A DNA stretch of 59,289 nucleotides from Bifidobacterium breve (GTDB taxonomy: Bacteria > Actinomycetota > Actinomycetes > Nanopelagicales > Nanopelagicaceae): contig CAMBGS010000002.1 in NCBI GenBank assembly GCA_945866305.1, positions 1 to 59,289 on the forward strand. Direction: 5' to 3'. Below the pieces are notes generated by a model. That model had not been told where the DNA came from. It did no database searches and saw only the letters and a list, made by a program, of their open reading frames with translations. Positions 10,194 through 21,022 of the stretch are shown here, in pieces. Every line of letters starts with the position of its first letter. The stretch's first letter is position 1. Made by a program: the position numbers and the translations under genes.

Positions 10194-11621
10194 TTACCCG
10201 TTGAGGTTGGTCATGACGTGCTTGATACGGGTGTAATCCTCAAAACCGTAGCTAGATAGGTCCTTGCCATATCCCGAGCGCTTAAAGCCGCCATGTGGCA
10301 TCTCGGCCACGATTGGAATATGGGTATTGATCCAGACGCAACCGAAGTCAAAGGCCTTAGCCATGCGCATTGCAGTGCCGTGGTCTTTGGTCCAGACCGA
10401 TGAGGCCAGGCCATATTCCACGCCATTTGAAAGCGCGATCGCTTCGGCTTCATCTTTGAATTTCTGAATGGTGATGACCGGTCCAAAGATTTCAGATTGG
10501 ATGTGTTCATCTTGCTGACGCAAATCCGCGATAACGGTAGGTGCAATGAAGTAGCCAGCACGATCTAGGGCTGACCCACCTGCAACAACGCGGGCGTGAG
10601 ATGGAACGCGAGCCAAGAATCCTTTAACCCGATCAAATTGCGCCGCATTGTTTACTGGACCAACTAAGACATCTTCATTAGGCATACCAACTGCGATTTC
10701 ATTAGTCGCTTGATTGGCGAGAAGTTTTACCATCTCTTCATATACGCCTTCTTGTACTAATACACGAGTAGCGGCGGTGCAATCTTGCCCCGCATTAAAG
10801 AATCCTGCGACTGCTATTCCTGCTGCGGCGGCTTCTAAATCTGCATCATTGAATACGACAACAGGTGCTTTACCACCGAGTTCTAGGTGGACGCGTTTTA
10901 ATTGTTTAGCCGCGCTTGCCGCAACTTCCATTCCGGCGCGAACTGACCCTGTAATTGAAACCATCGCTGGAGTTGCGTGTTCAATAACGGCTTTTCCAGT
11001 TTCGCGTTCTCCACACAGCACATTGATTACGCCATCAGGTAAAAATTCACCCATTATCTCTGCCATAAATACAGTTGAGGCAGGCGTTGTATCGCTAGGT
11101 TTTAAAACAACAGAATTTCCGGCAGCTATTGCTGGTGCCCATTTCCAGACAGCCATCATCATTGGGTAATTCCACGGAGTTACTTGCCCGCAGACTCCAA
11201 CCGGTTCGCGTCGGATAAATGAAGTCATTCCCTTCATATATTCCCCAGCTGACTTGCCTTCTAGATTGCGGGCGGCACCTGCAAAGAAACGAATCTGATC
11301 AATCATTGGAGGAACTTCCTCAGATGCAGTCAGACCCATTGGCTTGCCACAGTTTTCAGATTCAATAGCGATAATTTCATCAGCCCGTGATTCGATGGCA
11401 TCTGCAATCTTCAACAAAGCGCGCTGGCGTTCAGATGGTGTTGAGTCGCGCCATCCAACGAATGCGCTCGCCGCAGCAGTCATCGCTTTATCTACGTCGG
11501 CAGCATTGGAATTTGGAGCAGTTGCAAAGCCCTGACCTGTGGCTGGATTAATTAGCGTGGTAGTCGCACCAGAAGTCGAGTCGACTAACTTGCCGTTTAC
11601 AAAATTCTGCAACTTCTTCAT
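10194..11621 (-). CDS. Aldehyde dehydrogenase, gamma-aminobutyraldehyde/betaine aldehyde dehydrogenase-like
   Basis: VTPWNYPMMMAVWK, LELGGKAPVVVF, FFNAGQDCTAATR catalytic Cys motif; polyamine cluster context. Confidence 0.9.
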   Translation of the reverse strand: MKKLQNFVNGKLVDSTSGATTTLINPATGQGFATAPNSNAADVDKAMTAAASAFVGWRDSTPSERQRALLKIADAIESRADEIIAIESENCGKPMGLTASEEVPPMIDQIRFFAGAARNLEGKSAGEYMKGMTSFIRREPVGVCGQVTPWNYPMMMAVWKWAPAIAAGNSVVLKPSDTTPASTVFMAEIMGEFLPDGVINVLCGERETGKAVIEHATPAMVSITGSVRAGMEVAASAAKQLKRVHLELGGKAPVVVFNDADLEAAAAGIAVAGFFNAGQDCTAATRVLVQEGVYEEMVKLLANQATNEIAVGMPNEDVLVGPVNNAAQFDRVKGFLARVPSHARVVAGGSALDRAGYFIAPTVIADLRQQDEHIQSEIFGPVITIQKFKDEAEAIALSNGVEYGLASSVWTKDHGTAMRMAKAFDFGCVWINTHIPIVAEMPHGGFKRSGYGKDLSSYGFEDYTRIKHVMTNLNG

Positions 11622-11623
11622 TT

Positions 11624-12094
11624 TTAGCTCAGACCTTTCACTGCACGAACCAATTGATCACCGTGATCTTTTGGATGATTTATATAGCTAGTTAACCATC
11701 TTGCAATTGTGTACTGTCCGATCTCCGAATGTACGCCAGCTTTTTCGAGATCGGAATCAGTAAGTCTCTTCACGATATCTAGCGTCCCGGCACGAACTGC
11801 GGCGAAGACAGCAATGGAATTTTCAACAGGAGCGCTTTCGTAGGCGAGATATGAAGCAACAGCCCACAAGTTTTCGTCATAACCTTGAATGAGTGAACCT
11901 TCTGGTTCGGCAACTAAACGACGTAAGCGTGAATAAGACTGAGCTTCTGAATCGGCTAAGTGATGAATAATCTGGCGTGCAGACCAACCTTCAGGATCTT
12001 TCGTATCCAACTGGTCTTTAGTTACACCGCGCGCTAAGTTTAAAAAGTATTGCGTGGCCGATTCATAGGCTGCTGCCGATTCTTGGATGCTCAT
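11624..12094 (-). CDS. DinB-like (DinB_2 superfamily) protein
   Basis: WSARQIIHHLADSEAQSYSRLRRL ... NHPKDHGDQL, DinB/DUF664-like His pattern; start at MSIQES. Confidence 0.7.
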   Translation of the reverse strand: MSIQESAAAYESATQYFLNLARGVTKDQLDTKDPEGWSARQIIHHLADSEAQSYSRLRRLVAEPEGSLIQGYDENLWAVASYLAYESAPVENSIAVFAAVRAGTLDIVKRLTDSDLEKAGVHSEIGQYTIARWLTSYINHPKDHGDQLVRAVKGLS

Positions 12095-12104
12095 ACGGTT
12101 GAGT

Positions 12105-13235
12105 CTATTTACTCTTTTCCGCTGCTGCCAACTGTCCGCATGCACCGTCTATTTCGCGCCCGCGGGTATCGCGCACGGTAACTGGTACGCCGTAAGCCTC
12201 GAGAATTCGGACAAATTCTTCTTCATCTTCGCGGCGTGAGGCGGTCCACTTTGAGCCTGGGGTTGGGTTAAGCGGAATTAGGTTCACGTGTGCATTGCGG
12301 CTCTTGAGTAAACGACCAAGTAGATCTGCGCGCCAAGATTGGTCGTTAATGTCACGAATTAGCGCATATTCAATTGAGTAACGGCGGCCAGTTTTTTTCT
12401 CGTAAGCATCGGCCGCTGCTAAAACTTCGCGAACTTTAAATCGTGAATTTATCGGTACGAGAGAATCTCGAAGTTCATCATCTGGAGTGTGTAACGAAAC
12501 GGCTAAGGTGCAGTTAATTCCTTCATCCATCAACTTTTCAATACCATTGACCAATCCAACAGTTGAAACTGTTACAGATCTCGCGCTGATTCCGAGTCCA
12601 TCTGGATTTGGGTCGGTGATGTTATGGAGTGTGCGAACAACCGCGTTGTAATTTGCTAGCGGTTCACCCATTCCCATAAAGACGATATTGGAAAGTCGCG
12701 CCTCTCCCCCAGGCAATTCACCATTTACACAAGCACGTGCTGCTGCAACGATTTGTTCGGTAATTTCTCCAGCGGTTAAGTTTCGAGTTAAGCCGGCTTG
12801 TCCTGTCGCACAAAATGGACAGTTCATGCCACAACCCGCTTGTGATGAAATACAAACTGTCACGCGATCGGTGTAGCGCATCAATACTGATTCAACTAAT
12901 ACACCGTCGTGTAATTTCCAGAGATCTTTCCGGGTCATTCCGTTATCAGTGGTTCTGGTGGTCACTAATTCAATCAACTTTGGGGTTAGAGCATCAGCCA
13001 TAGTCTGACGTTCGGCCGCTGGGATATCAGTCCACTCTTCTGGGTTACTGGATAAGTGCGAGAAATAATGGGTCGCAACTTGCGCGGCGCGAAATGGTTG
13101 GAATCCCAACTCTTTTGCCCACGCTTTGCGATCTGCTGGCGAAAGGTCAGCTAAATGTTTTGGTGCCTTCTTCTTCTGAACCGGTTCATCGAAAACTAAT
13201 TTAAGTTCAGGGTTTTGTTCTGGCCGAGTGCTCAT
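12105..13235 (-). CDS. rlmN: Dual-specificity 23S rRNA/tRNA adenine-C2 methyltransferase
   Basis: [26 protein letters not shown] radical-SAM CxxxCxx[13 protein letters not shown]. Confidence 0.96.
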   Translation of the reverse strand: MSTRPEQNPELKLVFDEPVQKKKAPKHLADLSPADRKAWAKELGFQPFRAAQVATHYFSHLSSNPEEWTDIPAAERQTMADALTPKLIELVTTRTTDNGMTRKDLWKLHDGVLVESVLMRYTDRVTVCISSQAGCGMNCPFCATGQAGLTRNLTAGEITEQIVAAARACVNGELPGGEARLSNIVFMGMGEPLANYNAVVRTLHNITDPNPDGLGISARSVTVSTVGLVNGIEKLMDEGINCTLAVSLHTPDDELRDSLVPINSRFKVREVLAAADAYEKKTGRRYSIEYALIRDINDQSWRADLLGRLLKSRNAHVNLIPLNPTPGSKWTASRREDEEEFVRILEAYGVPVTVRDTRGREIDGACGQLAAAEKSK

Positions 13236-14092
13236 AAAAGCCCTGAATCTTGTGCACGGCGCACAACTTCAAGGGCTAACCAGAGCGCAGGGGCAGCGAA
13301 TAAAACTGAATCAAGGCGATCCATAATTCCACCATGGCCGGGAAGAAGATTGCCCATATCTTTAATTGCCATATCGCGTTTTAGCGCTGATTCAATTAAA
13401 TCGCCTGCAGTGGCCGTGAAAACTGTGAGCAAACCTGCAAGTGCGCCAAGCCACCAATCTGAGCCCATTATGTAATAAAAAGCTAAGGCTCCACCGGTAA
13501 CTGTGAATACAAGTGAACCTACAAGACCTTCAATAGTTTTCTTAGGACTAATTTTTGCTGCAAGTGGATGTTTTCCGAATAAGACGCCAGTCAGATAAGC
13601 AAATGTGTCATTGCAGCCAACTAAAACCACAAATGTCATAACGCGTTCTAAGCCATTGCTTGGACGTGCCAACAAAATTAAAAATCCAGCAAGAAATGGT
13701 AAATAAACGAGAGCGAGTGCTGAGGCCGAAGCGGTCTTGACGAAGTTATCTACTCCACGCGGAAGCAGTAAAACCAATAAACAAGGTAGGGCGATTGCGG
13801 TAGCCACTGCTAAACCAGAAATTCCACCAAACCAAGTGGAAGCGCATAAGCCAACTGATGCAGTCGTTAGCGACCAGAGCGGGATATCAATTGAAACAGC
13901 GGTAAATGCTTTATGTAGTTCGCGGATTCCAAGAACCACTGCCACCGTAACAACGCTAGCAAAAATTATCCGTTCGTAGGCTAGTGCAAACCAAATAAGT
14001 GCAATTAGCGAAAGCGATACGGCGATAGATGGCAGTAATTTACGGCCGGCCTTTTTATTTATCGCTTCGTTAATCGAGTGTAAGTCTGACAT
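13232..14092 (-). CDS. cdsA: Phosphatidate cytidylyltransferase
   Basis: Multi-TM; C-terminal [28 protein letters not shown]-diglyceride synthase signature. Confidence 0.95.
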   Translation of the reverse strand: MSDLHSINEAINKKAGRKLLPSIAVSLSLIALIWFALAYERIIFASVVTVAVVLGIRELHKAFTAVSIDIPLWSLTTASVGLCASTWFGGISGLAVATAIALPCLLVLLLPRGVDNFVKTASASALALVYLPFLAGFLILLARPSNGLERVMTFVVLVGCNDTFAYLTGVLFGKHPLAAKISPKKTIEGLVGSLVFTVTGGALAFYYIMGSDWWLGALAGLLTVFTATAGDLIESALKRDMAIKDMGNLLPGHGGIMDRLDSVLFAAPALWLALEVVRRAQDSGLL

Positions 14093-14110
14093 CGTAAGTT
14101 TGGCGAGCCC

Positions 14111-14674
14111 CTAGACTTCTAGGAGTTCGGCCTCCTTATGCTTTAGCAGCTCATCAATCTTTGTAACGTGTTCTGAAGTTACTTTTTCAAGCTCTTTTTC
14201 ACCGCGGGCTAGATCATCTTTACCAATGTCGCCATCTTTTTCTAACTTTTCCATCATTTCTTTTGCAGCGCGACGAATATTTCGGATTGAAACTTTGGAA
14301 TCTTCTGCCTTGCCCTTGGCTACTTTGATGTAATCCCTACGGCGTTCTTCAGAAAGTTGTGGCAGCGCGACGCGAATAACTACACCATCATTGCCTGGAT
14401 TCACGCCAAGATCTGACTCGCGGATCGCTTTTTCAATACCTGCCATTGCACCTTTATCAAATGGCGAAACGATTGCCATGCGCGCTTCAGGAATCTGAAT
14501 TGAGGCTAGTTGTGAAAGTGGAGTGTAAGTACCGTAGTAATCAACCATAATCTTATTAAAGAGCGCGGGATGAGCGCGACCAGTGCGAATCGTTGCAAAG
14601 TCATCTTTAGCAACTTCAACTGCCTTATCCATCTTGCTCTGCGCATCGGCTAGAGCACTCGCGACATCTGCCAT
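14111..14674 (-). CDS. frr: Ribosome recycling factor
   Basis: FATIRTGRAHPALFNKIMVDYYGTYTPLSQLASI; start at MADVAS preceded by GAGGAG. Confidence 0.96.
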   Translation of the reverse strand: MADVASALADAQSKMDKAVEVAKDDFATIRTGRAHPALFNKIMVDYYGTYTPLSQLASIQIPEARMAIVSPFDKGAMAGIEKAIRESDLGVNPGNDGVVIRVALPQLSEERRRDYIKVAKGKAEDSKVSIRNIRRAAKEMMEKLEKDGDIGKDDLARGEKELEKVTSEHVTKIDELLKHKEAELLEV

Positions 14675-14723
14675 CTTCTTCAACTCCTCAAAGTTGTAAA
14701 TCTCTAATTTGCCAAGCGGCAAG

Positions 14724-15446
14724 TTATGAAACTAGCGTTCCAATCTTTTCACCGCGCACTGCGCGACCTATATTTCCTTGTGACATTAAGTCAAAGACGA
14801 TGATGGGTAAATCATTTTCGCGGCAAAGGCTAAACGCTGCTGCATCGGCAACTGCTAGTGATTTTGATAGAACTTCATCATAAGAAATGGAGTCATATTT
14901 AGTAGCTTTTGGATCTTTCTTTGGGTCTGCGTTGTAAACGCCATCGACCCCACTCTTTGCGAGGAGTAGCGCTTCAGATCCAATTTCAAGGGCGCGCTGT
15001 GCCGCAACAGTGTCAGTTGTGAAGAATGGCATTCCAGCTCCTGCGCCAAAAATAACCACGCGACCTTTTTCTAAGTGACGGATTGCGCGTCGTGGGATGT
15101 ATGGCTCAGCAACTTGGCCCATTGTGATCGCCGTTTGCACACGAGTATCAACGCCTTCTTTTTCAAGAAAATCTTGGAGCGCTAAACAGTTCATAACCGT
15201 TCCGAGCATTCCCATATAGTCGGCGCGGGCACGATCCATACCTACTTGCTGCAATTCAGCACCACGGAAGTAATTACCGCCACCGACGACAACTGCTAGT
15301 TGTACTCCGCCTTTAACAACATCTTTTATCTGCTTTGCAACATCGCGCATAACATTTATATCTACGCCAATGCCTTTTTCTCCGCCGAAAACTTCGCCAG
15401 AAAGTTTAAGGAGCACCCGCCGATACGTTCCTCTTGTACCGGGCAT
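14724..15446 (-). CDS. pyrH: Uridylate kinase
   Basis: [47 protein letters not shown]. Confidence 0.96.
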   Translation of the reverse strand: MPGTRGTYRRVLLKLSGEVFGGEKGIGVDINVMRDVAKQIKDVVKGGVQLAVVVGGGNYFRGAELQQVGMDRARADYMGMLGTVMNCLALQDFLEKEGVDTRVQTAITMGQVAEPYIPRRAIRHLEKGRVVIFGAGAGMPFFTTDTVAAQRALEIGSEALLLAKSGVDGVYNADPKKDPKATKYDSISYDEVLSKSLAVADAAAFSLCRENDLPIIVFDLMSQGNIGRAVRGEKIGTLVS

Positions 15447-15492
15447 GGGTGCTCCTTTTCTAAATCGTCTAGATTTACTAGTTCTGGATAGT

Positions 15493-16320
15493 TTACTGAC
15501 CTACGCGGAAACGATGGAATGCCTTGACGGCGGTTCCTGCCTCATCGAGGATCTGCTTGACCGTCTTCTTTGCATCCTTAGCGAAAGCCTGCTCAAGCAA
15601 GGAAACTTCCTTGACGAAACCGGTTACGCGGCCTTCCACGATCTTGCTAAGGGAAGCCTCAGGCTTACCTTCTTCGCGGGCGGTCTCTTCTGCGATACGA
15701 CGCTCATTTTCAATTAAGTCAGCAGGCACATCATCGCGATGGACGAACTTTGGTGCGAACGCGGCAATGTGTTGTGCAACATCTTTACCAATTTCTGCCG
15801 CTGCTGATGCGAGTGATACAAGAACGCCAACTTGTGGTGGCAAATCTGGTGAAGTCTTATGCAGGTAAAGCCCAACTGGACCACTTACAACTGCAACGTT
15901 ACGGATTTCGATTTTTTCACCGAGAGTTGCATTGCCTTCATCGATAACTGATTGAACAGTTTTTCCGTTAGACATAGTCGAAGCAAGAAATGCTTCAACT
16001 GTTCCAGTCTTGGAGGCGAGCAAATGTTCAACGAGTTCATCACCTAGCGCGATAAAGCGTTCACCTTTTGCCACGAAATCTGTTTCGCAATTAAGTTCGA
16101 GCATTACGCCGACATCGCTGGCAACTTTTGCCACTACCAAGCCATTTGAGGTCAGACGACCTTCACGCTTTGTAACGCCTTTAAGTCCCTTTACGCGAAT
16201 CAGGTCGACGGCTTTGTCGTAATCGCCATCTGCTTCATCAAGTGCCTTCTTGCAATCGAGCATTCCTGCTGCAGTTGCTTCGCGAAGACGCTTTACATCA
16301 CCTGCTGAATAGTTAGCCAA
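15493..16320 (-). CDS. tsf: Elongation factor Ts
   Basis: [45 protein letters not shown]. Confidence 0.97.
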   Translation of the reverse strand: MANYSAGDVKRLREATAAGMLDCKKALDEADGDYDKAVDLIRVKGLKGVTKREGRLTSNGLVVAKVASDVGVMLELNCETDFVAKGERFIALGDELVEHLLASKTGTVEAFLASTMSNGKTVQSVIDEGNATLGEKIEIRNVAVVSGPVGLYLHKTSPDLPPQVGVLVSLASAAAEIGKDVAQHIAAFAPKFVHRDDVPADLIENERRIAEETAREEGKPEASLSKIVEGRVTGFVKEVSLLEQAFAKDAKKTVKQILDEAGTAVKAFHRFRVGQ

Positions 16321-16325
16321 TTTAC

Positions 16326-17138
16326 TTATGCCTCCGTTGTAGTTACAGCTGGTGCTGCGCCATCAAGAATTTCCTTCTCCCAGTCAGCCATTGGCTCACC
16401 GGCTGCAACCGTTGCTTCTGCGGCAGGTGCGGCAGGTGCGGCAGGAGATGCAGCTGAGCGAGCCTTAAGACCCTCAGCGATTGCATCTGTAATTACGCGA
16501 GTTAGAAGTCCGATTGAACGAATTGCATCGTCGTTACCTGGAATCTTAAAATCAACTTCATCTGGATCGCAGTTTGTATCAAGAATCGCAATAACTGGAA
16601 TTCCCAGCTTCTTGGCTTCTGCAACAGCAAGGTGCTCTTTCTTAGTATCGACAACCCAAATTGCTGAAGGCAACTTGGTCATGTGGCGAATACCGTCAAG
16701 GTTCTTAAAGAGTTTTTCGCGTTCGCGGCGTAGAACAAGAAGTTCCTTCTTAGTTAGCAAAAGATCATTTGCATTCTCAAGGGCTTCTAATTCCTTTAGG
16801 CGCTGAATACGCTTGTAAACAGTTGGGAAGTTAGTGAGCATTCCACCTAACCAGCGCTCGGTGACGGTTGGCATTCCAACGCGCGCAGCCTGCTGCATGA
16901 TCGGTTCGTGTGCTTGCTTCTTAGTTCCTACGAAAAGTACGTGCCCGCCCTTAGCGACGGTGTCCTTTACGAATTCGTATGCCTGATCGATAAGTGCAAG
17001 TGATTGCTGAATATCGATGATGTAGATGCCGTTGCGCTCTGTGAAAATAAAACGCTTCATCTTTGGATTCCAACGACGTGTCTGATGTCCGAAGTGGACT
17101 CCACTGTCGAGGAGTTCTCGCATTGTTACTACTGCCAT
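16326..17138 (-). CDS. rpsB: 30S ribosomal protein S2
   Basis: [22 protein letters not shown]; start at MAVVTMREL (ATG 17138). Confidence 0.97.
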   Translation of the reverse strand: MAVVTMRELLDSGVHFGHQTRRWNPKMKRFIFTERNGIYIIDIQQSLALIDQAYEFVKDTVAKGGHVLFVGTKKQAHEPIMQQAARVGMPTVTERWLGGMLTNFPTVYKRIQRLKELEALENANDLLLTKKELLVLRREREKLFKNLDGIRHMTKLPSAIWVVDTKKEHLAVAEAKKLGIPVIAILDTNCDPDEVDFKIPGNDDAIRSIGLLTRVITDAIAEGLKARSAASPAAPAAPAAEATVAAGEPMADWEKEILDGAAPAVTTTEA

Positions 17139-17423
17139 GGCAGCGCTCTCTTTCTTAGGTTTACGCGCGCAGCGCAGCAAACCTGATCGGTTAGTGGCTT
17201 AACTATTTGTTAAGCCCGTCGCACCTACAACGCCGACCGCGCTTAGTAATTTCTTAATAAGGTTGGACCGAAGTGGCTTGTATTCCCTACAATTCAATTA
17301 CTGAATTGGTCAGTTCATACATAAGTGCTGAGATGTCACCATAATTTTCGTTCCCGAATAACTAAGGTGCAGGGGAAATCTTACCTGCCGCCAAGGGGTG
17401 CTAAATCCACCCCCGACCGCTGC

Positions 17424-18341
17424 CTATGCACGGGGATGGGCTTGTTTAAAGGCTTTTTGCAACCGTTCAGTTGATACGTGGGTGTAGATCTGAGTTGTAG
17501 CCAAAGATGCATGCCCCAAGATTTCTTGAACTGTTCTTAAATCCGCGCCACCTTCAAGTAAATGTGTCGCCGCCGAATGGCGCAACGCATGTGGGCCCAA
17601 CTTCTCTACACCTTCAAGGGCGGCAAGTGCGTGATAAACCATTGTGCGAACAGTGCGCTGATCAATTCTTTTTCCGCGCGCTCCAAGAAAAACCGCGCGC
17701 TCTGACTTTGCGCCAACCAAAGAATTTCTTCCGTCCTTTAGCCAAACTTCAAGTGCCTTCATCGCAGGATTTCCAATTGGAATAGTCCGCTCTTTATTTC
17801 CTTTACCTAATACCCGAATTGTAGATCGAGCATAATCAATATCTTCCAGATCTAAACCACAGAGCTCTGATACGCGCGCACCAGATGCATACAAGATCTC
17901 CAACATCGCAGAATCTCGTTTTGAAATCGGGCCATATTCTTCACCAACGCGCGCAGCCATTGCATCCATTGCTAACGATGCATCAGCAACGGTTAATACT
18001 TCCGGCAGCGTACGCGCACCTTTGGGGGTAGCGAGCGTTGCCCCAACATCTTTAGACATATAACCCTTTTTAGTTGCCCATTTGGTAAACAAGCGAATAG
18101 AAGTTGCTCGCCGGGAAAGTGTGGTCCGCGCGCTCCCTTTAGTTTGTTGATTGGCCAGCCACGAGCGAATATGTGCAATCTCTAGCGTTGCAAAATCACT
18201 CACATCCAATTTTTCTAAGTGTTCAAGGAAAGAATCTAGGTCGCCTAGATAAGCACGAATTGTATGAACCGAAAGATTGCGTTCTGCCTCTAGATATCTC
18301 TCAAATGCTGAGCGCACTTCACCTAGCACTGCGCTACTCAT
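17424..18341 (-). CDS. xerC: Tyrosine recombinase XerC
   Basis: LGPHALRHSAATHLLEGGADLRTVQEILGHASLATTQIYTHV catalytic R-H-R-H-Y region, YASGARVSELCGL. Confidence 0.93.
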   Translation of the reverse strand: MSSAVLGEVRSAFERYLEAERNLSVHTIRAYLGDLDSFLEHLEKLDVSDFATLEIAHIRSWLANQQTKGSARTTLSRRATSIRLFTKWATKKGYMSKDVGATLATPKGARTLPEVLTVADASLAMDAMAARVGEEYGPISKRDSAMLEILYASGARVSELCGLDLEDIDYARSTIRVLGKGNKERTIPIGNPAMKALEVWLKDGRNSLVGAKSERAVFLGARGKRIDQRTVRTMVYHALAALEGVEKLGPHALRHSAATHLLEGGADLRTVQEILGHASLATTQIYTHVSTERLQKAFKQAHPRA

Positions 18342-18351
18342 AAATTAAAGG

Positions 18352-19941
18352 CTACTCGGGTTTGCGACCCTGGCGCAGCAAGCCAAAGGTAACTGCATCT
18401 TCAAGCGCCATGGCAGATGCTGCAATCACATTTTCGTGAACGCCAACCGTGTTCCATTCGCCTTTACCATCGGATGTTTCAACAAGTACGCGTGTAACAG
18501 CCCCGGTACCAAGGCGACCTTCAAGAATACGAACTTTGTAATCAGTAAGTTCTAGTACTGATAGCTCGGGATAAAGTTGTTTTAACCCAGAGCGAAGCGC
18601 ATTATCAAAAGCGTTAACTGGTCCGTTTCCAGATCCAGCGCAAGATATTTCTTTTCCTTGCGCAGTAACTGTTACTTCTGCTTTTGTAATAATTGTCTGG
18701 TCTTGGGCTCGCTCAACTGTGGTCAACCAATGATTGATCTTGAAAAATGAAGGACGCTTTCCGTTTACTTCCTCCAGCAATAAAAGCTCGAAAGAGGCAT
18801 CAGCAGCTTCAAATGTAAATCCACGAGATTCCATATCTTTCACGCGATCAACGATTCGGCCTACGAGTTCGCGATCTCCACCGAGATCAACACCAAGTTC
18901 TTGTGACTTGAGTTCGATTGATGCCCGACCGGCCATGTCTGATACCAACATCCGCATATCGTTTCCAACAGATGAAGGATCTTCATGTTGATAGAGGGCT
19001 GGATCAACTTTGATTGCAGATGCGTGAAGGCCAGCCTTGTGCGCAAAGGCAGATACCCCAACATATGGCTGGCGGCCAGATGGTGAAATATTTGTAACTT
19101 CAGCAACCGCATGTGAAATACGAAACGACTCACGTAATAAATTTGTTGGAAGAACTAACTGCTTCTTCTTCAACTCTAAGTTGGCGATAATCGTGACTAG
19201 GTCTGCATTGCCGGTGCGTTCTCCGTAGCCATTTAAAGTTCCTTGTACATGAGTAGCGCCTGCGGCAACAGCAGCCATTGAGTTGGCAACTGCGCAACCG
19301 GTGTCGTTGTGGCAGTGGATGCCGATACGTGCAGAAGTTGCAGTTAAAACATCATGAACCACGTTGGCGATTTCATCAGGCAACATGCCACCGTTGGTAT
19401 CGCAGAGCGCAGCCACATCAGCGCCAGCTTCCATCGCAACGCGGATAACTTCCAGTGCGTAATCGCGATTTGCACGATAGCCATCAAAGAAGTGTTCGGC
19501 ATCAAGAAAAACGCGTTGACCTTCTTGGCGCAAGTGCGAAACTGAATCGCGAATCATCGCGAGGTTCTCTTCTAAAGTTGTTTTCAGTGCAAGGTCCACA
19601 TGGCGATCAAATGCTTTCGCTACCAAAGTAACCGCTGGTGCACCGCTTTCGCGAAGGGCTGCAAGTAACACATCATCGGCTGCCTTCACATTTGGGCGAC
19701 GTGTGGCACCGAATGCAACGAAGGTTGCATTCTTAAGCTTTAGCTCTTTCTTAGCGAGAGTAAAAAATTCAGTATCTTTGGGATTAGCTCCAGGCCAACC
19801 GCCTTCAATAAAGCCAACACCCAGATCATCTAAATGGCGAGCGATTGTTAACTTGTCGTGAACGGAAAGATTTAGACCTTCTTGCTGAGCACCGTCACGC
19901 AGAGTTGTGTCATAGATATGAAAAGCATCAGAGACTGGCAT
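18352..19941 (-). CDS. cimA: Citramalate synthase (2-isopropylmalate/homocitrate synthase family)
   Basis: YDTTLRDGAQQEGLNLS, HCHNDTGCAVANS, 529 aa with C-terminal regulatory domain. Confidence 0.88.
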   Translation of the reverse strand: MPVSDAFHIYDTTLRDGAQQEGLNLSVHDKLTIARHLDDLGVGFIEGGWPGANPKDTEFFTLAKKELKLKNATFVAFGATRRPNVKAADDVLLAALRESGAPAVTLVAKAFDRHVDLALKTTLEENLAMIRDSVSHLRQEGQRVFLDAEHFFDGYRANRDYALEVIRVAMEAGADVAALCDTNGGMLPDEIANVVHDVLTATSARIGIHCHNDTGCAVANSMAAVAAGATHVQGTLNGYGERTGNADLVTIIANLELKKKQLVLPTNLLRESFRISHAVAEVTNISPSGRQPYVGVSAFAHKAGLHASAIKVDPALYQHEDPSSVGNDMRMLVSDMAGRASIELKSQELGVDLGGDRELVGRIVDRVKDMESRGFTFEAADASFELLLLEEVNGKRPSFFKINHWLTTVERAQDQTIITKAEVTVTAQGKEISCAGSGNGPVNAFDNALRSGLKQLYPELSVLELTDYKVRILEGRLGTGAVTRVLVETSDGKGEWNTVGVHENVIAASAMALEDAVTFGLLRQGRKPE

Positions 19942-21020
19942 TAGATAACTCGCTTCATCCAGTCGTGCTTATCAGCAGTTGTTCCGTGCTGAATTGCAAG
20001 TAATTGATTTCTAATTTCCATCGTGATCTTTCCAGGTTGTCCATCTCCTGTTATCCACGTGCCCATAGCGCTCTTAGCTTGGCCAACTGGAGATACGACT
20101 GCTGCGGTACCGCAAGCAAAAATTTCAGTGATTTCGCCAGATGAAACACCATCACGCCAATCATCAATAGAGAGCATTACCTCATCTGTTTTATAGCCAA
20201 GATCCTTAGCCGCAAAAAGTATTGAATCGCGGGTTATTCCAGGCAATAAAGTACCGGTGAGCTTTGGAGTGATCACTGTTGCATCTGCGCCTTTACCTTT
20301 TACAAAGTAAAGGTTCATGCCGCCCATCTCTTCAATCCATTTGCGTTCTTTGGCATCGATCCAAACAACTTGATCACAACCTTCTTTTGCAGCAGCTTTC
20401 TGCGCGACAAGAGAAGCGGCGTAATTTCCACCGCACTTTGCTTCACCGGTTCCACCCTGTGCTGCGCGAACATATTCGGTTGAGATCCAAACTGAAACTG
20501 CTTTTGATGGATCAAAATATGCACCAGCTGGCGTTGCTATCAATAAGTAAGTTGCTTTATTTGTTGGGCGAACGCCAAGTCCTACTTCGGTTGCGATCAT
20601 AAATGGGCGAATGTAAAGAGATTCGCCAACTTTATTTGGAACCCATCCCGCATCTTGTTTTACAAGAGTCTCAACCGTCTCCAAGAAAAGTGCTTCTGGC
20701 ATTTCAGGAAGAGCGAGTCGCGCTGCGGATTTTGCAAAGCGACGAGCATTTGCTTCGGGACGAAATAGCGCAATGCCACCATCAGGTTGGCGATAAGCCT
20801 TCATTCCCTCAAAGATTTCCTGACCGTAATGAAAGACTGCAGTTGCTGGATCGAGTGAAATTGGGCCGTAAGGAATTAACTCCGGTTCGGCCCATCCATC
20901 TTTTTCGGTCCATTCACAGATCACCATGTGATCTGTGTAGTACTTGCCGAATCCACCCTCAGCCACCAATGCGTCGCGAACCGCGGCGTCTTTAGCGTTT
21001 GGATTGATGGTTATCTTCAT
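19941..21020 (-). CDS. ilvE: Branched-chain amino acid aminotransferase
   Basis: YGQEIFEGMKAYRQPDG, GEAKCGGNYAASLVAQ, EEMGGMNLYFV. Confidence 0.95.
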   Translation of the reverse strand: MKITINPNAKDAAVRDALVAEGGFGKYYTDHMVICEWTEKDGWAEPELIPYGPISLDPATAVFHYGQEIFEGMKAYRQPDGGIALFRPEANARRFAKSAARLALPEMPEALFLETVETLVKQDAGWVPNKVGESLYIRPFMIATEVGLGVRPTNKATYLLIATPAGAYFDPSKAVSVWISTEYVRAAQGGTGEAKCGGNYAASLVAQKAAAKEGCDQVVWIDAKERKWIEEMGGMNLYFVKGKGADATVITPKLTGTLLPGITRDSILFAAKDLGYKTDEVMLSIDDWRDGVSSGEITEIFACGTAAVVSPVGQAKSAMGTWITGDGQPGKITMEIRNQLLAIQHGTTADKHDWMKRVI

Positions 21021-21022
21021 TT

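Noticed and set aside
10714-11169. 151-aa plus-strand ORF antisense to the aldehyde dehydrogenase
   Set aside because: Low-complexity Ala/Ser/Thr composition and full overlap with a well-supported gene
16421-16450. Tandem GCAGGTGCG repeats
   Set aside because: Explained by the Ala/Pro-rich C-terminal tail of ribosomal protein S2
17395-17413. GGGGTG-CTAAATC-CACCCC hairpin upstream of the xerC stop on the plus-strand coordinate axis, a possible terminator in the rpsB/xerC gap
   Set aside because: It lies 5' of rpsB-side transcription and 3'-adjacent sequence lacks a U-tract in either direction; function cannot be assigned from sequence
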